Counted from the first letter of the stretch, positions 33,869-45,033 are shown. The stretch is 64,000 nt of DNA from Euryodendron excelsum (GCA_033060915.1 CM065396.1:792501-856500), one strand, 5' to 3'. Notes: generated from the letters alone by a model not told the origin. Translations and numbers: made by a program.

Positions 33869-34824
33869 TGATGACAAAACCTTTGCAAAATAGGTTCATA
33901 TATGATTAAATGAAATGAACAGAATTAAATAGCGTATTAGTAACGAACTCCCCCTTTGTTTCGTAATTAAGCGAATAATGCTTAGAGGACAAGAGTCTTT
34001 TCAAAAACCAACTTCTAGGGAGTTTTTGTTAGTAGATTCAAAAACAAAATTGAGGGAAATGATTCATGTTACTCCCCCTGAGAACATGCTCTATGTATAT
34101 CAATCATCACTCATTTCATTTCATTTCATTTCCATTTCTTGTCTAATTCTTGTTCCCTAATAAAGTTTATACATACTCAATCTTGAACAAATTCTTCTCC
34201 CCTATAGTTATCAAATTCTTCTTGTCAATTTTTCTCTAAATCGAAGTTATGTGCAATTCATTTTTCCAACAAACACACAGTTCAATTCTTTTCCCAATTC
34301 AAGTTATTGGTTTAAATTAAACTCAATTTGTCTTGTCCAATTTTGCTCCAATTCTTTTCTCCCTTTTTGTCAACCCATCAAAAAGAGAAAGAGAATGGAA
34401 AACATAGACAGGTACAACAATAAAAAATATTAAAACAAAATAAATTGTATAAACAAGAAAGCAATCAACAATCAAGTTATCACAGAGATCAAAGAAATAA
34501 CAGGGTACCAAAACAGAATCATATTTCATTCATTGAACCAAAATGATTACACAAAGTTATTAGAGTTACCATGTCCACAAAAAAAAAAAAAAAATTATGC
34601 AACAAAGACAACAAAATAAACAGAGCCATGAGCAAAAATTAAGAAAAAGTTGGTGATAACAGAACCATGAGTATCAGAGAAAATGTTATAACAGGACTCA
34701 GAGCCATGACTAAAACTTTGAGGTTGGAGGATTTTGGAGGAGTTTTAAGGAGATGGAGAGGGAGAGGATGATAGTTCAACAGGATTCAAGGCAGTGTTGG
34801 ATGGACCAAAGAAGGGTTTATACC
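33869..34824. other. 3' untranslated region of the Sirevirus-like element
   Basis: No gene is visible. There are imperfect caattc/tcaattctt repeats at about 34150-34360 and an A-run at about 34578-34594. Confidence 0.4.
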
Positions 34825-36218
34825 TTAGACCATATGGCCTCCTTCGCACAAATCTAGAGGCTGAGGTAGATGGTTTGGCTTCTTTGCTGGACCAGCCTTC
34901 TTTCTTGGTGCATCATCCTCAGATTCATCCTCAGAGAAACTATGTGCAGGCTCATCCTCAGATTCCATGTCTGTGTCCTCCAACTCTTCTTCTAGTTCCT
35001 TTTCATATTGAGCTCTACCTGGAGTTGTAAAATCAGCCTCAGGGTTTTGTTCTCCCTCATTTCTCTCTTCATTTTCTGGTTCTCTTTCCCTTTCTTCTAC
35101 CTCCACTATAATGCCTTGAGCCCTTTTCAGTTGAACCACATCTTGCTTAAGATTTTTCAACTAAAGTAACCCTTCATCAAGCTTTTGGTTCATACTTTGA
35201 AGCATATCCATCATGTTTCCCAAAAGTTCATCAATAGGTGAGGCTTCAAGGGTTTGGGCTAAGGGTCTTCTAGGTCCAGAGGCAGATACTCTTTTCTGTG
35301 AAGAGCTGGTAGGGGCAACTTTGTTAGGCCTTGGAACCCAATGGCCATTGACTTTCTTATATCCCATCCTGCTCAAGGTATACTCGTCGTATTCATCTTT
35401 GTAGGATCAGGCTTTCTGTAGGTCACACCCAAGAGATTTACTTCGAAATGTTTGAAAATCTTGGTGAGCAGCATCCCATAGGGTAGGTTCTTGGAAGCAG
35501 CAGCAGTAGCATTAGCCATGTTGGAGAGAATATAATATGGCACATCAATTTTGGTGTTTGTGAGGAAGGCCCATAAAAAGAACAATTCCTTCTCAATTAC
35601 ACGCTTAAAACTACCGACTTTGGGTATGAAAATTGTGCCCACAAAATGCTGTACCAGTCTCAATTCAACAGGAAGGTCATTGGCAATGGGTTAGGTGGAC
35701 TCAGGTAGGTCTTGACCATAAAGAACCTGAAGTTGGCTCTTTCAGCTAACTGTTTCAAAATAGGTTTCTTCACCATACCCAGTGCTCATAATCTCTACAA
35801 GAATCCCCTCATTTAGAGTGATTTTCACTCCATTCACAAAGATAATAATTTCGTTACTTCCAACCTTCTTCATAAGATTAGAGTAAAAATGTGTAACCAA
35901 TTTTGGGTATACATTCTCTCTAATTGTTGTGTAGGGTTTTCATCCTAGACTTGTAAGGGTGTGAGGGAAGTCAAAGTTTTCACTCTCAAAGTAGGCATAA
36001 TTTATCCAACGTCCACTCAAAACTTTACAAAGACTGAAAATATTCATATACCTTTCCTCTGCCAATGCATCTCTGAAATGTGCGATATCCCAGCCAGGTT
36101 GTTCTTTAGGACCCCTTTCCTCTAATTCTCTAATGACTGGTCCAACCCTTTTTTGCTTCTAAGTACGAGAAGAGGGGTCACTAGGGCTTTCTTGTCCTGG
36201 TTCGATTTTAGGAGCCAT
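34825..36218 (-). pseudogene. extra ORF after pol, Sirevirus type
   Basis: On the minus strand an ATG at 36218 opens MAPKIEPGQESPSDPSSRT, followed by a stop. Scattered frames then carry EQPGWDIAHFRDALAEERY, VYPKLVTHFYSNL, VLVEIMSTG-like text, NLPYGMLLTKIFKHFEV (frame 35663-35373), GYKKVNGHWVPRP (35376-35161), and an acidic, Glu/Asp-rich coiled-coil tail (35160-34825). The block FLxNTKIDVPYYILxNM...LPYGMLLTxIFxHFxV is a recurrent plant-transposon domain known to me from proteins annotated only as putative plant transposon protein. Sireviruses often have an ORF at this place that has been called envelope-like. I see no signal peptide or transmembrane segment here, so the envelope label is not supported. 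Confidence 0.6.
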
Positions 36219-36713
36219 TGAAGGATTAAAGACATTAAGAGAGGATGGACTAGGATCGATTAGGGTTTAAAAAGAGATTGAAGTGAAGATTTGTGAAGGT
36301 TCGATGGTGACGATTGGGCTTTGGTGCGAATAGAGAAGCGGGAGAGAAAAAAAGTGAGAGTAAGAGAGAGAGAGGGAAATTTCGAATGTTTAAAAGTGGG
36401 CTTCGTGAAAGTATATAGGCCCGACTCATTAGGCCACTCATGAATTTAATGAGCCGACACATGCCTATTAATGATATAATTTGAGTCCACTGTCGTGATG
36501 AGTCAACCCTATGAATTGGAGTGTCGACTCATGCAACCAGGCTGGGCATGTCAATTATAAGAAATTCATAATATGACCTTTTTCAAGTTTTGAGATAATA
36601 GATATCTTAATATGATCATGTAATGCATCATGAATTTAAGAAATACAAGTCATATAAAAGATAATCACATTTAAAACATTCAAAACACGAATTTCACTCG
36701 AATTAATCAAATT
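36219..36713. other. spacer between RNase H and the extra ORF
   Basis: It contains gagtcgactc-like words resembling those in the LTR (36420-36530) and a purine-rich stretch at about 36330-36380. No gene is recognised. Confidence 0.4.
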
Positions 36714-38300
36714 TTAAGGTAAAGGATCACTCATTTCTAATTTTCTTCTTATCATACAAAAATGATATTCACTAAAAGGTTTAGTAAAAATATTAGTCAA
36801 TTGCATATTTGTGCACACAAAGTCAAGTTCAATATCAACTTTCTGTACATGGTCTCGTATAAAGTGATATCTAAATTCAATGTGTTTTGTGTGAGAGTGT
36901 TGAACAGGATTTTTAGTCAAGTTTATAGCACTAGTATTATCACACTTAATAGGAATATGATCAAACAAGATTTCATAATCTTCCAATTGTTACTTAATCC
37001 ATAACACTTGAGCACAACAACTGCCAGCTGTTACATATTCAGCCTCAGCTGTGGAGAAAGCAACTAGATTTTGTTTCTTGTTGTACCAAAATACAATCAA
37101 TATTGCCTAGGAGTTGGCAAGAGCCACTTGTGCTCTTCCTATCAACTCTACTCCCCATATAGTCAGCGTCAATATAAGCATTTAAATTAAAGCAAGTGCC
37201 TTTTGGATACCATAATCCAAGGTTTGGTGTGTGCTTAAAATAACAAAAAAATCTCTTTACTGCAATTACATGAGATTCTTTGGGATTGGATTGAAAACGA
37301 GCACATAAGTAAACACTAAACATTATATCTGGTCTACTAGCAGTTAGATACAATAAGGAGCCTATCATGCTTCTATAGAGTTTAGTATCTACTGATTTAC
37401 CTTTCTCATTGCTATCCAATTTTATTGTAGTACTCATTGGAGTACTTATAGGCTTTGCATCTTCCATGCCAAACTTTTTGATCAAATCCTTACTATACTT
37501 GGCTTGGTTGATGAAGATGCCTTCCTTCGATTGCTTGATTTGAAGTCTGAGAAAGTAATTGAGCTCTCCCATCATACTCATCTCGAATTCTCCCTGCATA
37601 TACTTAGCAAATTCTTCGTAAAGCGATTCATTAGTAGCACCTAATATAATATCATCTACATAAATTTGTACTGCAAGCATATCACTCTTTTTTGTTTTAA
37701 TGAAAAGAATGGTATCTATTTTTCCTCTAGAAAAACCTTTTTCAATAAAAAAACTTACTTAATCTTTCATACCAAGCCCTTGGGGCTTGCTTCAAACCAT
37801 ACAAAGGTTTTGTGAGTTTGAAAACATGGTCAGGAAATTTTAGATCTTTAAATCCAAATGGTTGTTCGACAAAAACTTCTTCAGTGATAAAACCATTTAG
37901 GAAAGCGCTTTTAACATCCATTTGATACAATTTAAAATCTTTAAAAAAAAGCAAATGCAAGTAATAATCTAATGGCTTCTAATCTAGCTACCAGAGCATA
38001 GGTTTCATTAAAATCAATGCCTTTTTCTTGGCTATAACCTTTAGCAACAAGTCTTGCCTTGTTCCTCACAATAACTCCGGACTCATCCATTTTATTTCTA
38101 AATACCCATTTAGTTCCAATGACTGGATGATCACTAAGTTTAGGAACAAGGTTACATACCTCATTCCTTTCAAATTAGTTCAATTCTTCTTGCGTTGCAT
38201 TTATCCAAAATTTATCATTTTTAGTATCATCAAAACACTTAGACTCTATTTAAGATAAGAATGCAAGATGATTACATATATTTTTTATAAAGGATCGAGT
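36714..38300 (-). pseudogene. pol: Sirevirus-like reverse transcriptase and RNase H
   Basis: Read on the minus strand, the text runs from [20 protein letters not shown] (about 38150) through [22 protein letters not shown] (about 38030) and the frame 37960-37742 ([34 protein letters not shown]) to the frame 37680-37045 (VQIYVDDIILGATNES with the catalytic YVDD, ISTPMSTT, YRSMIGSLLYLTASRPDI, YIDADYMGS...STSGSCQLLG). The RNase H end follows in 36986-36714 (IKCDNTSAINLTKNPVQHSH, TKHIEFRYHFIRDHV). The motif set is complete and in the right order. Frame changes at about 37700, 37960 and 37000 prevent a full product. It would copy element RNA into DNA in cytoplasmic particles. Confidence 0.85.
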
Positions 38301-38309
38301 TCTTACTCC

Positions 38310-39300
38310 TTATGAAGGATCACCTAGGATTTGTTCCATACGATGGTTGTGCACAAACTTCCACTCCTTAGATAGACCTTCATTGATTTCTTTTTGTCTG
38401 GTAGGAGCTTCTTGTGCTTCTTTTTCCTTTTGTGGTTCTTCATTTGAGCTTGGTTGAATGTCCATCCTTTCTGTTTCAGGTTCTAACTCATCTACATCAT
38501 CACTTGCAATATTCTTCGAAGAAGGATTAAGTTCATCAAAAGTGATATGGACTGATTCTTCAACCACTAGAGTCCTCTTATTAAAGACTCCATAAGCCTT
38601 GCTATGTGTTGAATAGCCAAGAAATACTCCCTCGTCAGATATTGCATCAAACTTACCGAGGTTGTCTTTATTGTTATTCAATACAAAGCATTTACATCCA
38701 AAAAGCTTTAAAGTATGAGACATTTGGTTTCTTATCTTTCCAAAGTTCATAGGGGGTTTTGTTTAAAAACTTTCTAAACAAAATTCGATTCAAAACGTAA
38801 CATGCTGTATTAACAGCTTTAGCCCAAAAGTATCTTGGTAAACCATTCTCACAAAGCGTGGTTCTACCAATTTCTTCTAAAACTCTGTTTTTTCTCTCAA
38901 TAACCCTATTTTGTTGAGGTGTTCTAGGAGCTAAAAAGTTATGATCAAAACTATTTTCATCACAAAACATTTCAGAGGGTTTGCAATCGAATTCCTCGCC
39001 ATGATCAGTCCTGATAGAGGTGATTGAAAAACCTTTTTTATTTTGGACCTTTCTACAAAATTTTGTAAAGAAAACAATTGTCTCATCCTTATGAGCTAAG
39101 AAGAATGTCCATGTAAATCTAGAATAGTCATCAACAATAACGAATTTGCTTACCTAATTAACAAGCATCACTGACTCTATCTTTGTCAAAAATGTTTTTT
39201 GGAAGACCTTTGACCAAATCATTTTTAGAAACCTTTAAAAGTATGCTCATACTAATGTGACCAAGTTTTCATGCCACAACCAACTTTCATCATTGTTCAT
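38310..39300 (-). pseudogene. pol: Sirevirus-like integrase with internal deletion
   Basis: Minus-strand order: WLWHENLVTL-like pre-integrase text (about 39280), then VIVDDYSRFTWTFFLAHKDE (about 39120), SIRTDHGEEFD (second Asp, about 39010), APRTPQQNRVIERKN (catalytic Glu, about 38920), KAVNTACYVLNRIL, and the C-terminal frame 38750-38310 with KLFGCKCFVLNN and GVFLGYSTHSKAYGVFNKRTLVVEES. The stretch that should hold the zinc-binding cysteines and the first catalytic Asp (HMDLFGP) is missing between about 39170 and 39140, so the enzyme would be dead even without the other stops. The C-terminal tail is Glu/Gln-rich and runs to the QILGDPS linker before RT. Confidence 0.8.
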
Positions 39301-39441
39301 AGCCTCAAGGCATTCCATTTTACAGGAAGATAAATCATTGAGATTAAAAATATAAATATTGCCTTGTTGTCCAGTGAGAATTGTCTTGTTATCATTAATA
39401 TCAATTACATCACATTTAGAGGATTCAAATACAACCTTGCA

Positions 39442-39663
39442 TCATTTGTCACAAAGTTGATTAATGCTCAAAAGATTGTATTTGAATCCTTTAACAAGAA
39501 GTACATTTTCAATAAAGGTAAAGGAATTCTTACCAACACTACCTACACCAAAGATCTTCCCTTTGCTATTGTCATCAAATGTGACATGACCTCCATCCTT
39601 TGGTGAGAGAGATGTGAATTGTGCTTCATCTCCCGTCATATGACTTAAGCATCCACTATCCAA
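39442..39663 (-). pseudogene. pol: Sirevirus-like aspartic protease and pre-integrase segment
   Basis: The open frame begins MDSGCLSHMTGD. D-S-G is the copia protease active site (usual context WxxDSGCSRHMTG). It continues LSPKDGGHVTFDDNSKGKI and ENVLLVKGFKYNLLSINQLCDK, which leads into the pre-integrase region. Further pre-integrase text continues to about 39330 in another frame (VIDINDNKTILTGQQGNIYI). The protease would cut the Gag-Pol polyprotein. Confidence 0.75.
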
Positions 39664-39734
39664 GTAACCAATGGCCTTTCTTGGATTTTGCTTGAAGGCA
39701 AACCTGCAAAAAAGATTTATCTGACCTTAGATAC

Positions 39735-41336
39735 TTAAACCATCTTGGGTCCTTGGGAGTTAGTCCTTATTGGTATTCTAGGGACCCATGCATTTTTAGG
39801 AACATTTGATTTTTGTAGGGCATAATACCTACTAGCAATATGTCCTATTTTATGACAATAAAAGCATGAAATTTGGAGTTTTCCAGTTGAAGTAATAAAC
39901 CTACCTTTTGAAATTTTCTCTCTTTTAAAAGGATCAAAGCCAAGACCAGCTTTGTCTAATGAACATTTTTGTTTTCCTAGAATTGCATCCAGTTTTTCTT
40001 TTCCATTTACACATTTAAATAGTGTTGCTTCCAAGCCTTAACCTTATCACGTAAGATCTGATTTTCTTTTGAAGAAACTTTTTGAAAAGAGTCTTTCTTA
40101 ATCTTATCTTTCAAGACACAAACTTCATTTTTCAAAACTTCATTTTCTTTTCATAAATTTTCATTTTCTTCAGTAATAGTGGAAACCATCTTTTTAAGAA
40201 GTCCATTTTTAATTCCCATCTTTCTGAATTCACAAAGTAAATCATCAAATGCATCTTATAATTCATTAAAGGTAAATTGGGAAGAGTCTGATACCTCACT
40301 ATCATCCTCATGAGCCATGAGACATAGATTAGCCACTTCTTGTGATTCGGCTTCTTTTTCGGAGCTTGATTCTTCATCATCACTTCTTGTCGTGGCTGTC
40401 ATGGCCTTTTTTCCTTTGATATTTCTTTCCTCTCTTTCTGAGCAGAGGACACTCTACCTTTATATGCCCAGGCTTCTTGCATTCGTAGCATGTAATGTTG
40501 GATTCCTTACTTGATTCTCCTTTGGCTTCATGGTTCTTTCCACCTCCATTTCTTCTTCATGAATCTTCTGAATTTTTGAGTGATGAGAGCAATTTCATCT
40601 TCATTCTCGTCACTTGTAGATTCATCATCCTGACTGGTGGATTTGAATGCAACTACCCTTTTCTTCTTTTCTTCAACCTCTTGGGCATGTTGCTTTTGAG
40701 TAAGCTCACGAGTCATTAAGGAGCCCAAAAGTTCTTCAAGAGGTAGGGTGTTGAGGTCCTTTACTTCGTGGATTGTTGTGACGTTAGCCTCCCAAGCCTT
40801 TGGTAAAGACCTTAGAATCTTCCTCACCTGCTCATTATTCTGATACACCTTTCCAAGATATTTTAAACCATTAATAATATTGGTGAACCTTACAAACATT
40901 TTTGTGATGGACTCATTAGGTTTCATTTTAAGCAACTCATAATTGTGTACCAAAATATTGATTTTAAATTCCTTAACCTGATTGGTACCTTCATGCGTGA
41001 CTTCTAATCTATCACATATTTCTTTGGCAGATTCACAAGTGGAGATACGATTAAATTCATTAAGATTAAGTGCACAATATAAAATATTCATGGCTTTGGC
41101 ATTGGATTGTAGCATTTTCAAATCATCTTCATCCCATTCAGATTTTGGTTTAGAAATATCAGTTCTATCCACTCTAGTTGTAAATGTCTTATGACCATTT
41201 ACTATGAGTTTCCATAATTCATAGTCTACCGATTGAATATAGATTCTCATTCTATTTTTTTAATAAGTATCATTAGTTCCATTGAACATAGTTGGTCTAT
41301 TTGTGGATCAAGAGAGCTTCCAAAATTGGTTGCCAT
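39735..41336 (-). pseudogene. gag: Sirevirus-like gag
   Basis: The probable original start is the ATG at 41336 (MATNFGSSLDPQ), just inside the PBS. A frameshift and one TAA precede the long open frame 41250-40528 (MRIYIQSVDYELWK...), which holds the UBN2 gag body including FKINILVHNYELLKMKPNES and LPLEELLGSLMTREL. A full zinc knuckle CYECKKPGHIKVEC follows at about 40500-40460 in a neighbouring frame. Coiled-coil text follows, and then 40034-39735 carries LDAILGKQKCSLDKAGLGF and a second knuckle CFYCHKIGHIASRY, whose last Cys is a Tyr. It ends RTNSQGPKMV. Gag would form the particle that encloses the RNA. Confidence 0.85.
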
Positions 41337-41377
41337 GGATCTATTCCTAGGATGTTAAGCCTTAAAACAGGAATACA

Positions 41378-41390
41378 AGCTCTGGTACAA
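41378..41390 (-). other. Sirevirus-like primer-binding site
   Basis: The minus strand reads TTGTACCAGAGCTTG around this interval, a decayed form of the initiator-methionine site TGGTATCAGAGC, one base from the LTR end. Confidence 0.75.
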
Positions 41391-42491
41391 TTGTTGGCCC
41401 AAAAGGCAACCCAAGAGATGGGGGAATTGGGTTTTTCGAAGATTAATAAATAATTAAGATTAATTAAAATTAATCTAAACAATGTAACATTGATCAATTT
41501 ATATGCAATGCAATGTAATCAGAAGAAGAAAAGAAAACAGAGCAATAGAAAGAACACAAAGAGTTATCGAGGTTCAACCATAATCCGTGGTCTACGTCAT
41601 CACCCCAAGATCCCCTTGAAGTCTTCCTCCACTATTTAATCTCCAGTTACAAATGGGTGTTGATTGACCAAGGCTTCAGCTCACTATACACAAGAACTTC
41701 TATCCAAGTTCTTCAGTCACCGAGTAGTTTTGTCCAAACTCCACTCAAACTTACAAGAGTTTTTCTTTCTCAAGAGAACTCTCAAACTCTTCCTTACAAG
41801 TGTATAAAATATACAAGTAACTTATAAACTCTCTAACAAGAGTAGATTATACAATCAAAGCTCACAAAGTGAAGACAAGAAGAATGTTCAGGAATTTCAG
41901 TTGATTAGTCAGTGGATTCTTGTTTCTTATCTCCCTACTTGTTATAAATGCAGCTAGAAGCTTGTATATAAACCCCTGTATTGATTTCATCCATTGGAGG
42001 TTGTTAGGGTTCATTTAATGCACATCCAGTCCGTTATAACAAAAAAAAAACTAGCCGTTATAATCCCAAGGGTCAACTCTAGGTTCAAAGGGGTCGACTC
42101 TTCTGGTCTGCATTTTCCAAATGTTGTCCACTTTCTCCATGTATTGACTCTTCATATCTAAGAGTTGGCTCATTGATCATTTTGTCTTCATGTCATTTTG
42201 CTTCTGCATTCATAAGGTGACTCTTCAACTTCATGATTCGGCTCTTTGCTCATTAGGTCTTCAGGTTTTCTACTTCTGTTTCCATGAGTCGGCTCATTAA
42301 TCATTTGGCCTTCAAGTTTTTGCTTCTGTATTCATGAGGCGACTCTTCATTCCCATGAGTCGACTCATTATCCAAAAATTTTCTTTCTGACTTACAATGA
42401 TCCAGTTCATCTCAGCAATAGTATAAGATCTTCAAGGAGCCTTCTCTTTGGGGTATGATGATCAATTAAAATTCTTTAACTCATCAAAATT

Positions 42492-42769
42492 GTTCTGAGA
42501 TATATGTAGAATCAATAAAGAGATTTCATCAAGCTTACAAAAGTCTCATTGAAGTAATTTTAAAAAAGAAAGAAGAATTGATGGCAAAGAGAAGAAATCA
42601 GCAATGAAGCATTGTGAAGCTCTACATAATAGAGAAAGCCTGGCATTGAAAGAAATTGTCCTACAATGAAAGAGAAAGCTTTGCAAACAAACAAGAAGAA
42701 ATCAAAGTCGATTTAATGAAGCTCTGACAATTTGAAAATCAAGAAGAAATGAATACCAAATAAATGATT
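42492..42769. repeat. inverted segment inside the Sirevirus-like 5' LTR
   Basis: From ttctgagatatatgtagaatc to gaataccaaataaatgatt this block is the reverse complement of 33115-33414 in the sister LTR. Sequence on both sides stays collinear (aattctttaactcatcaaa before, ttcacttggattctatgtaga after). A 20-bp internal gap accounts for most of the length difference. Confidence 0.85.
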
Positions 42770-43049
42770 TTCACTTGGATTCTATGTAGAGATTAGGCAA
42801 ACAATATGAATCTCCTTCTCAAGCAACTTCCATGTAAGCACCCCATTTTTGACCGCTCGGCAGTCTACACTCTGTTCAAACTTGTTTTCAACTCACTATG
42901 GGCGTATTCCAACCGAAACCAACTCTCTAAGTCCAAATCCAATGTGTCCAGTGCTTCGCTGGCTTGCCAGACCCAAATAGAGGCAAAATGACCAAAATGC
43001 CCTTAGGGGCATTGTTCTTTCCAATTCCAACTCCAACCCCTCTCTTGAG

Positions 43050-43808
43050 ACGGTTGATTCCTCGAGACGGTTCCAAATCAGGCACGTCTTTTCAAAGGCG
43101 GTAAGACCCTTTTCCAATTCTTCTCTCGAGACAGTTTATTCCTCGAGACGGTTCCAAATCAGGCATGTCTTTTTGGAGACGATAAGTCCCCTTTCCAATC
43201 CCTCTCTCGAGACAGTTTATTCCTCGAGACGATTCCAAACCAGGCACGTCTTTTCGGAGACGGTAAGTCCCCTTTCCAATCCCTCTCTCGCGACAGTTTA
43301 TTCCTCGAGACGGTTCCAATTCAGGCACGTCTTTTCGAAGACGGTAAGTCCCCTTCCCAATCCCTCTCTCGGGACAGTTTATTTCTCGAGACGGTTCCAA
43401 CTCAGGCACGTCTTTTCGAAGACGGTAAGACCCCTTCCCAATCCCTTTCTCGAGACAGTTTATTCCTCGAGACGGTTCCAACTCAGGCACATCTTTTCGA
43501 AGACGGTAAGTCCCCTTTCCAATCCCACTCTCGAGACAGTTTATTCCTCAAGACGGTTCCAATTCAAGCACGTCTTTTTGAAGGCGGTAAGACCCCTTTC
43601 CAATCCTTCTCTCGGGACAGTTTATTCCTCGAAACAGTTCCAATCCAGGTACGTCCTTTCGAAGATGATAAGTCCCCTTTCCAATCCCTCTCTCGAGACA
43701 GTTTATTCCTCGAGACGGTTCCAATCCAGGCACGTCTTCTCGGAGACGGTAAGTCCCCTTTCCAATCCTTCTCTCGAGACAGTTTATTCCTCGAGACAGT
43801 CCAAGTAG
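43050..43808. repeat. 81-bp tandem array
   Basis: The word acagtttatt begins at 43131 and recurs exactly every 81 bp at 43212, 43293, 43374, 43455, 43536, 43617, 43698 and 43779, with a diverged first unit at about 43050. No indel disturbs the register over some 730 bp. Each unit contains acagtttattcctcgagacgg, ttccaa-caggcacgtctttt and gacggtaagtcccc. Because 81 is divisible by three, frames stay open on both strands (211 codons on the plus strand), but these are not genes. Confidence 0.95.
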
Positions 43809-43959
43809 CGAAAATATTCGCAAACATTATAACCGTTAGAGTAGCGGAAATACTCATAAATAGGTCAATATAGGGAATTGCCAACAAACACCTGTGTCAT
43901 GACGACCGCCGTCAGAGTGGCAGAAACACTCAAAACCCAGGTCAACACCAGTGTCTGTT

Positions 43960-44800
43960 AGCCCACTTCAGTGAAAAATGACCAAACAGCCCCTTGGACC
44001 TTTTCCGAGACTTTCCGGTCAAGATGACCATTTTGCCCCTAGGCATCCAAACGCCCCGGGAACCACACTGGCTCTGGGTATCAAACCAGTAACTTTCCGA
44101 GACTACTTTTTATAGTACTCTCAACCCTTCTTTACCTTTCCGGATCGTTCTGAGTCAGTTTCGGCCAACCCGGTATAAAATGACCATTTTGCCCCTAGTG
44201 GGCCGGTCTCCTTTTTTGACCACATCGGCTCTGGGTATCAAACCGGTAACCTCCCGAGAATGCTTTTTGTAGTGTTCTCAGCCTCCCTTTATCTTTCCGG
44301 ATCACTCTGAGTCAGTTCCGGCCAACCCGGTATAAAATGACCGTTTTGCCCCTGGTGGGCCGATCTCCTTTTTCGACCACACCGGCTCTGGGTATCAAAC
44401 CGGTAACCTCTCAAGAATACCTCTTATACTATTCTTAATTTTCCTCTACCTTTCCAGATCATTCCGAGTCAGTTCCGGCAAACCCGGTGCGAAATGACCG
44501 TTTTGCCCCTAGTGGGCCGGTCACCTTTTCTGACCACACCGGCTCTGGGTATCAAATTGGCAACCTTTGGGAACATTCTAAATAATGTTTCCAAATCCCA
44601 AGTCTTCTTCCGGGACAGTCCGAGTCTGTCTCGGCAGCTTTCCGATCCGATTGACCGTTTTGCCCCTAACGACCCAATCCACCCTTCCGACACATCTTGT
44701 CCTTATTTTTTGAGTCAAATACCTCCGGGACACTATTCTAAGTGTTCCTACTCTTTTTCGACTTTCTAGGTCATTCCTGGTCTTCCAAACTCCTTCCCAG
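43960..44800. repeat. 157-bp tandem array
   Basis: The word gacc(a/g)ttttgcccct starts at 44026, 44182, 44339, 44496 and 44653, spacings of 156, 157, 157 and 157 bp. Each unit also has a ggccggtctcc box, a ccacaccggctctgggtatcaaa box and a cctttccggatc-tctgagtcagttccgg box. Outer units are more diverged. Counterparts with gtcattttg occur in LTR copies A, B2 and C. Confidence 0.85.
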
Positions 44801-44860
44801 ACTTTCCAGAGTCACTCCTAGTAAAGCCAGGCTAAAAATTGCATGTTAGTCACTAGTACA

Positions 44861-45007
44861 GGCGCCCAAATCTAGTCAAAGATACGTTGCTTGCTGACCT
44901 TAAATATTTCCTAAATGGCTGGCGCCACTAGTAGTGGCGCCAAGCCAAAAATTGGCCTGGAGTGGCGCCACTGTAAAGTTTGGCCTGGCGCCACTGCAAT
45001 AGGCGCC
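44861..45007 (+). promoter_or_regulatory. GGCGCC box cluster upstream of the LTR TATA
   Basis: Six GGCGCC palindromes occur at 44861, 44921, 44936, 44964, 44987 and 45002. The pair at 44921-44941 forms a perfect 21-bp palindrome, ggcgccactagtagtggcgcc. The cluster ends 17 bp before the TATA box, so a role as upstream promoter element or binding site is plausible but unproven. Confidence 0.5.
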
Positions 45008-45021
45008 AGTGTTGTCCAACC

Positions 45022-45033
45022 TCTATAAATACA
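45022..45033 (+). promoter_or_regulatory. LTR TATA box (solo LTR)
   Basis: The sequence ctctataaatacag is the best TATA match in the LTR. Matching boxes sit at the same place in copies A and C, and a pyrimidine-rich leader with repeated aaaccctag words follows. Confidence 0.6.

Noticed and set aside
43173..43808. A 211-codon plus-strand frame and overlapping minus-strand frames of 91-132 codons
   Set aside because: They arise because the 81-bp tandem unit is a multiple of three. There is no start context, no domain, and both strands are equally open.
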